The notes below the pieces were generated by a model. That model saw only the letters and a list, made by a program, of their open reading frames with translations, had not been told where the DNA came from and searched no databases. 13,803 nt of DNA, taken from NCBI GenBank assembly GCA_036378495.1, contig DASUWI010000080.1:1-13803 (forward strand), read 5' to 3'. Positions 11,303 to 13,803 of the stretch are shown here, piece after piece (within the stretch, counting starts at the first letter, position 1; each line of letters starts with the position of its first letter). The position numbers and the translations under genes are program-made. The DNA comes from JAFALX01 sp036378495. GTDB lineage: Bacteria > Chloroflexota > Dormibacteria > Aeolococcales > Aeolococcaceae.

Positions 11303-13803
11303 TCATGCGCTCAGCCGCTGCCGCTCGCGCACCAGCCGTCCGAGCTCGCGCAGCACCGCCAGCAGCGGTTCTCGCCACTCGTGCGACGTGTCCATGTGGA
11401 GCTGCGACGGCGTGGCGGTGACACCGCGGAACTGCGAGGCGACGCTGCGCAGGTCGAGACCGTGGTCGAGCGGCAGGCGGATGACGAGTCCGCGCGGCCC
11501 GCTGTCCGTGGGCCGCAGCCCGCGAGCCGTCTCGACGGCCAGCACTCCCGCCGCCGACGCCAGCAGCCGTACACGCAGTGAATAGATGAGCGCCTCGACG
11601 GTGGCGGGAAGCGGACCGAAGCGATCGACCAGCCCGCGAACGCGCTGCTCGAGCTCGCGCTCGCCGGTGCACCCTGCGAGATCCTGGTAGCAGCGCAGGC
11701 GCAGCGTCTCATCCGACACGTACTCGGCGGGGATGAACGCCGCGAGCGGCAGCGACACCGTCACCTGCGCCGGCGACTCCACGACCGGCTTGCCCTGCAG
11801 TGCCGTCACCGCCTGGCCGAGCAGGTGGTTGTACATCTCCAATCCAACCGCGGCGATCTCGCCGTGCTGCTCCTCGCCCAGCAGGTTGCCGGCGCCGCGA
11901 ATCTCGAGGTCGCGCATCGCCAGCTTGAATCCCGAGCCGAGGTCCTGCAGCTCGGCGATGACGTCGAGCCGCTTGTCGGCGCGCTCCGACAGCGAGCGCA
12001 GCGGCGGATACAGCAGATAGGCATACGCGCGCTGGCCGGCACGGCCCACACGGCCGCGCAGCTGGTACAGCTGCGCCAGTCCGAGACGATGCGCGTCGTT
12101 GACCACAATCGTGTTGGCGTTGGGGATGTCGAGCCCGGACTCGATGATCGTGGTGCAGGCGAGCACGTCGACCGTGCCCTCGGTGAAGCTGCGCATCACC
12201 GCGGCCAGCTGCGCCTCCTGCATCTGGCCGTGGCCAACCTCGACGCGCGCCTCGGGCATCAGCCGGCGCAGCCGCTCCGCTTCCGCGTCGATGCTGGCCA
12301 CGCGGTTGTGCACGAAGAACACCTGGCCATCGCGGGCCAGCTCACGCGTGATCACCTCGCGCACCAGTGAGTCCTCGCGCGCCGTCACGAACGTCTTGAT
12401 CGGCTGCCGCTCCTCGGGCGGCGTCTGGATCACCGAGAGATCGCGGATGCCCGCCAGCGACATGTGCAGCGTGCGCGGGATCGGCGTCGCCGACAGTGAC
12501 AGCACGTCGACGGCGACGCGCAGCTCCTTGAACCGCTCCTTCTGGAGCACGCCGAAGCGCTGCTCCTCGTCGATGATCACGAGTCCGAGATTGCGGAAGT
12601 CGACGTCCTTCTGCAGCAGGCGGTGGGTGCCGATGACGATGTCGACCGACCCGCTGCGCAGGCCCGCAAGCGTGCGCGTCGCCTCCTCGTCGGTGCAGAA
12701 CCGCGAAAGCTGCTGCACGGTGATGGGAAACGGCGCCAACCGTTCGCGGAAGGTGAGGTAGTGCTGCTGGCAGAGAACTGTGGTCGGCACCAGCATCGCC
12801 ACCTGACGGCCCTCGACCGCGGCCTTGAATGCAGCCCGCACCGCCAGCTCCGTCTTGCCGAACCCGACGTCGCCGCAGACGACGCGGTCCATCGGCCGCG
12901 ACGACTCCATGTCGCGCTTGATCTCCTGCATCACCAGCACCTGGTCGGGCGTCTCCTCGTACGGGAACGAGGCCTCCAGCTCCTGCAGCCACGCGCCGTC
13001 GGGCGAATACGCGTGGCCGTGCGACGCCTCGCGGCGCGAGTACAGCGTCAGCAGCTCACGCGCGACCTCCTCGGTGCGCTCCTTGACGCGGCGCTTGGTG
13101 CGCTCCCATTCGCCGCTGCCGAGCCGCGACAGTGACGGCCGCGACTCGGCGCCGCCGATGTAGCGGTCCACCCGGTCGAGGTGCTCCACCGGCACGAACA
13201 ACCGGTCCGAGTCGGCGTACTCCAGCAGCATGTACTCGTGTGCGGCACCGGAATCGTCGGTGACGCTGCGCATCTCGAGGAATCGCCCGATGCCGTGATC
13301 GCGGTGCACCACGATGTCCCCGGGGGCGAACTCGAGGATGTACGCCTCGCGCGCAGCACGCCCGGTCGCGGCACGGCGTGCACCGCGCGCGGACGTCGAG
13401 ATGGCGCGGCGCGCACCGCGCGCCAGCGGTGAGCCGCGGCGTTTGGTGAACCCGAAGAGCTCGCGGTCCGTGTAGAACGCGGCGCCGGCGGCGCCGGCGC
13501 TGAACCCCTGGGCAAGCTCGCCGGCGGTGACCACGACGCTCGCCGGCTCGAGCGGCGTCACGCGCGCGTCGAAGTCGTCGACGGCGACGACCGCGAGGCT
13601 GTGCTCGGGCGCCAGCTCCTCGATGCGGCGCTGCTGCCGCGTCATCAGCACCACGCAGTCACCGCGCCGCCCGTGCTCGGCCGCGGCGCGCGCGAAGCTG
13701 TCGAACCGGCCCGCGTGCGTCTCCACCCCGCCCCAGTCCAGCGCCGGCGTGCGGCCACCGTCGGTGGCGTCACGGACGAGGTCGAACGCAGGGCCACGGC
13801 CGA
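11303..13803 (-). CDS. mfd: Transcription-repair coupling factor Mfd, N-terminus outside window
   Basis: 832 residues are visible; the frame is open to the right edge, so about 300 N-terminal residues (UvrB-like part) are missing. In order (numbered from the first visible codon): end of the middle domain, a basic linker (about 118-150), the RNA-polymerase-binding CarD-like domain from L-E-F-A-P-G-D-I-V-V-H (about 156-215), the translocase with Walker A G-D-V-G-F-G-K-T (310-317), D-E-E-Q (411-414), S-A-T-P-I-P-R-T (437-444) and motif VI Q-L-R-G-R-V-G-R (580-587), then the C-terminal domain to S-A at the end. Mfd removes stalled RNA polymerase at lesions and recruits UvrA. The internal GTG at 13726 is not the start, since the upstream codons read on as Mfd-like sequence. 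No terminator is seen in the 16-bp gap to the kinase. Confidence 0.97.
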   Translation of the reverse strand, partial: GRGPAFDLVRDATDGGRTPALDWGGVETHAGRFDSFARAAAEHGRRGDCVVLMTRQQRRIEELAPEHSLAVVAVDDFDARVTPLEPASVVVTAGELAQGFSAGAAGAAFYTDRELFGFTKRRGSPLARGARRAISTSARGARRAATGRAAREAYILEFAPGDIVVHRDHGIGRFLEMRSVTDDSGAAHEYMLLEYADSDRLFVPVEHLDRVDRYIGGAESRPSLSRLGSGEWERTKRRVKERTEEVARELLTLYSRREASHGHAYSPDGAWLQELEASFPYEETPDQVLVMQEIKRDMESSRPMDRVVCGDVGFGKTELAVRAAFKAAVEGRQVAMLVPTTVLCQQHYLTFRERLAPFPITVQQLSRFCTDEEATRTLAGLRSGSVDIVIGTHRLLQKDVDFRNLGLVIIDEEQRFGVLQKERFKELRVAVDVLSLSATPIPRTLHMSLAGIRDLSVIQTPPEERQPIKTFVTAREDSLVREVITRELARDGQVFFVHNRVASIDAEAERLRRLMPEARVEVGHGQMQEAQLAAVMRSFTEGTVDVLACTTIIESGLDIPNANTIVVNDAHRLGLAQLYQLRGRVGRAGQRAYAYLLYPPLRSLSERADKRLDVIAELQDLGSGFKLAMRDLEIRGAGNLLGEEQHGEIAAVGLEMYNHLLGQAVTALQGKPVVESPAQVTVSLPLAAFIPAEYVSDETLRLRCYQDLAGCTGERELEQRVRGLVDRFGPLPATVEALIYSLRVRLLASAAGVLAVETARGLRPTDSGPRGLVIRLPLDHGLDLRSVASQFRGVTATPSQLHMDTSHEWREPLLAVLRELGRLVRERQRLSA

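Noticed and set aside
13724..13726. GTG as the true start of mfd
   Set aside because: The frame continues upstream to the window edge with plausible Mfd sequence, and the N-terminal domain would be missing otherwise.
1..13803. CRISPR arrays, insertion sequences, phage genes or a replication origin
   Set aside because: No regularly spaced direct repeats, no transposase or integrase reading, and no DnaA-box cluster were seen on either strand.

Overview
This is a GC-rich (about two-thirds G+C by eye) bacterial chromosome segment that is mostly core housekeeping genes, with an accessory toxin-antitoxin cluster at the left end. Every gene is on the minus strand except two: a beta-propeller lipoprotein and a kinase. 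The lineage cannot be fixed from sequence alone. A high-GC soil-type bacterium of the Chloroflexota/Dormibacterota or deep Actinomycetota kind is my best guess. The grounds are the GC content, several leaderless-looking starts, a DUF4331 protein and the gene content. This is inference.

Layout, left to right. 1-948: two toxin-antitoxin modules, vapBC (vapC cut by the window edge) and a mazEF-type pair, each with a 4-bp stop/start overlap between antitoxin and toxin. 1077-1640: a small DHFR/RibD-C-type reductase. 1706-3613: ftsH. 3675-4337: a very short tilS. 4385-4460 and 4501-4575: two CAU tRNAs, one elongator-like and one initiator. 4636-5202: an FtsB/DivIC-type division protein between two GC hairpins. 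5224-6225: a DUF4331 protein. 6329-7994: mazG followed by a CbbY-like HAD phosphatase. 8090-9658 (+): an Asp-box beta-propeller lipoprotein. 9582-10301: a second HAD phosphatase. 10300-11286 (+): an aminoglycoside-phosphotransferase-like kinase. 11303 to the right edge: mfd, lacking its N-terminus.

Read in the minus direction, the backbone mfd - mazG - ftsB/divIC - tRNA-Met - tilS - ftsH matches the well-known Bacillus subtilis order (mfd ... mazG ... divIC ... tRNA-Met ... tilS-hprT-ftsH). Here hprT is absent, tilS ends right after its catalytic domain, and five genes of less certain role sit between mfd and ftsB.

The core genes serve transcription-coupled repair (Mfd), nucleotide-pool cleaning (MazG), septum assembly (FtsB), initiation and CAU decoding (tRNAs, TilS) and membrane-protein turnover (FtsH). 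Four first-in-operon genes (vapB, mazE, ftsH, the kinase) have a TANNNT -10 box only 6-7 nt before the start codon, the usual look of leaderless transcripts. I found no clearly new multi-gene system. The most notable points are the minimal TilS with loss of hprT, the initiator tRNA with a G1-A72 mismatch, a MazG whose C-terminal domain has lost its acidic motif, a HAD/kinase pair starting divergently from one CATG, and the paired operator repeats at vapB.
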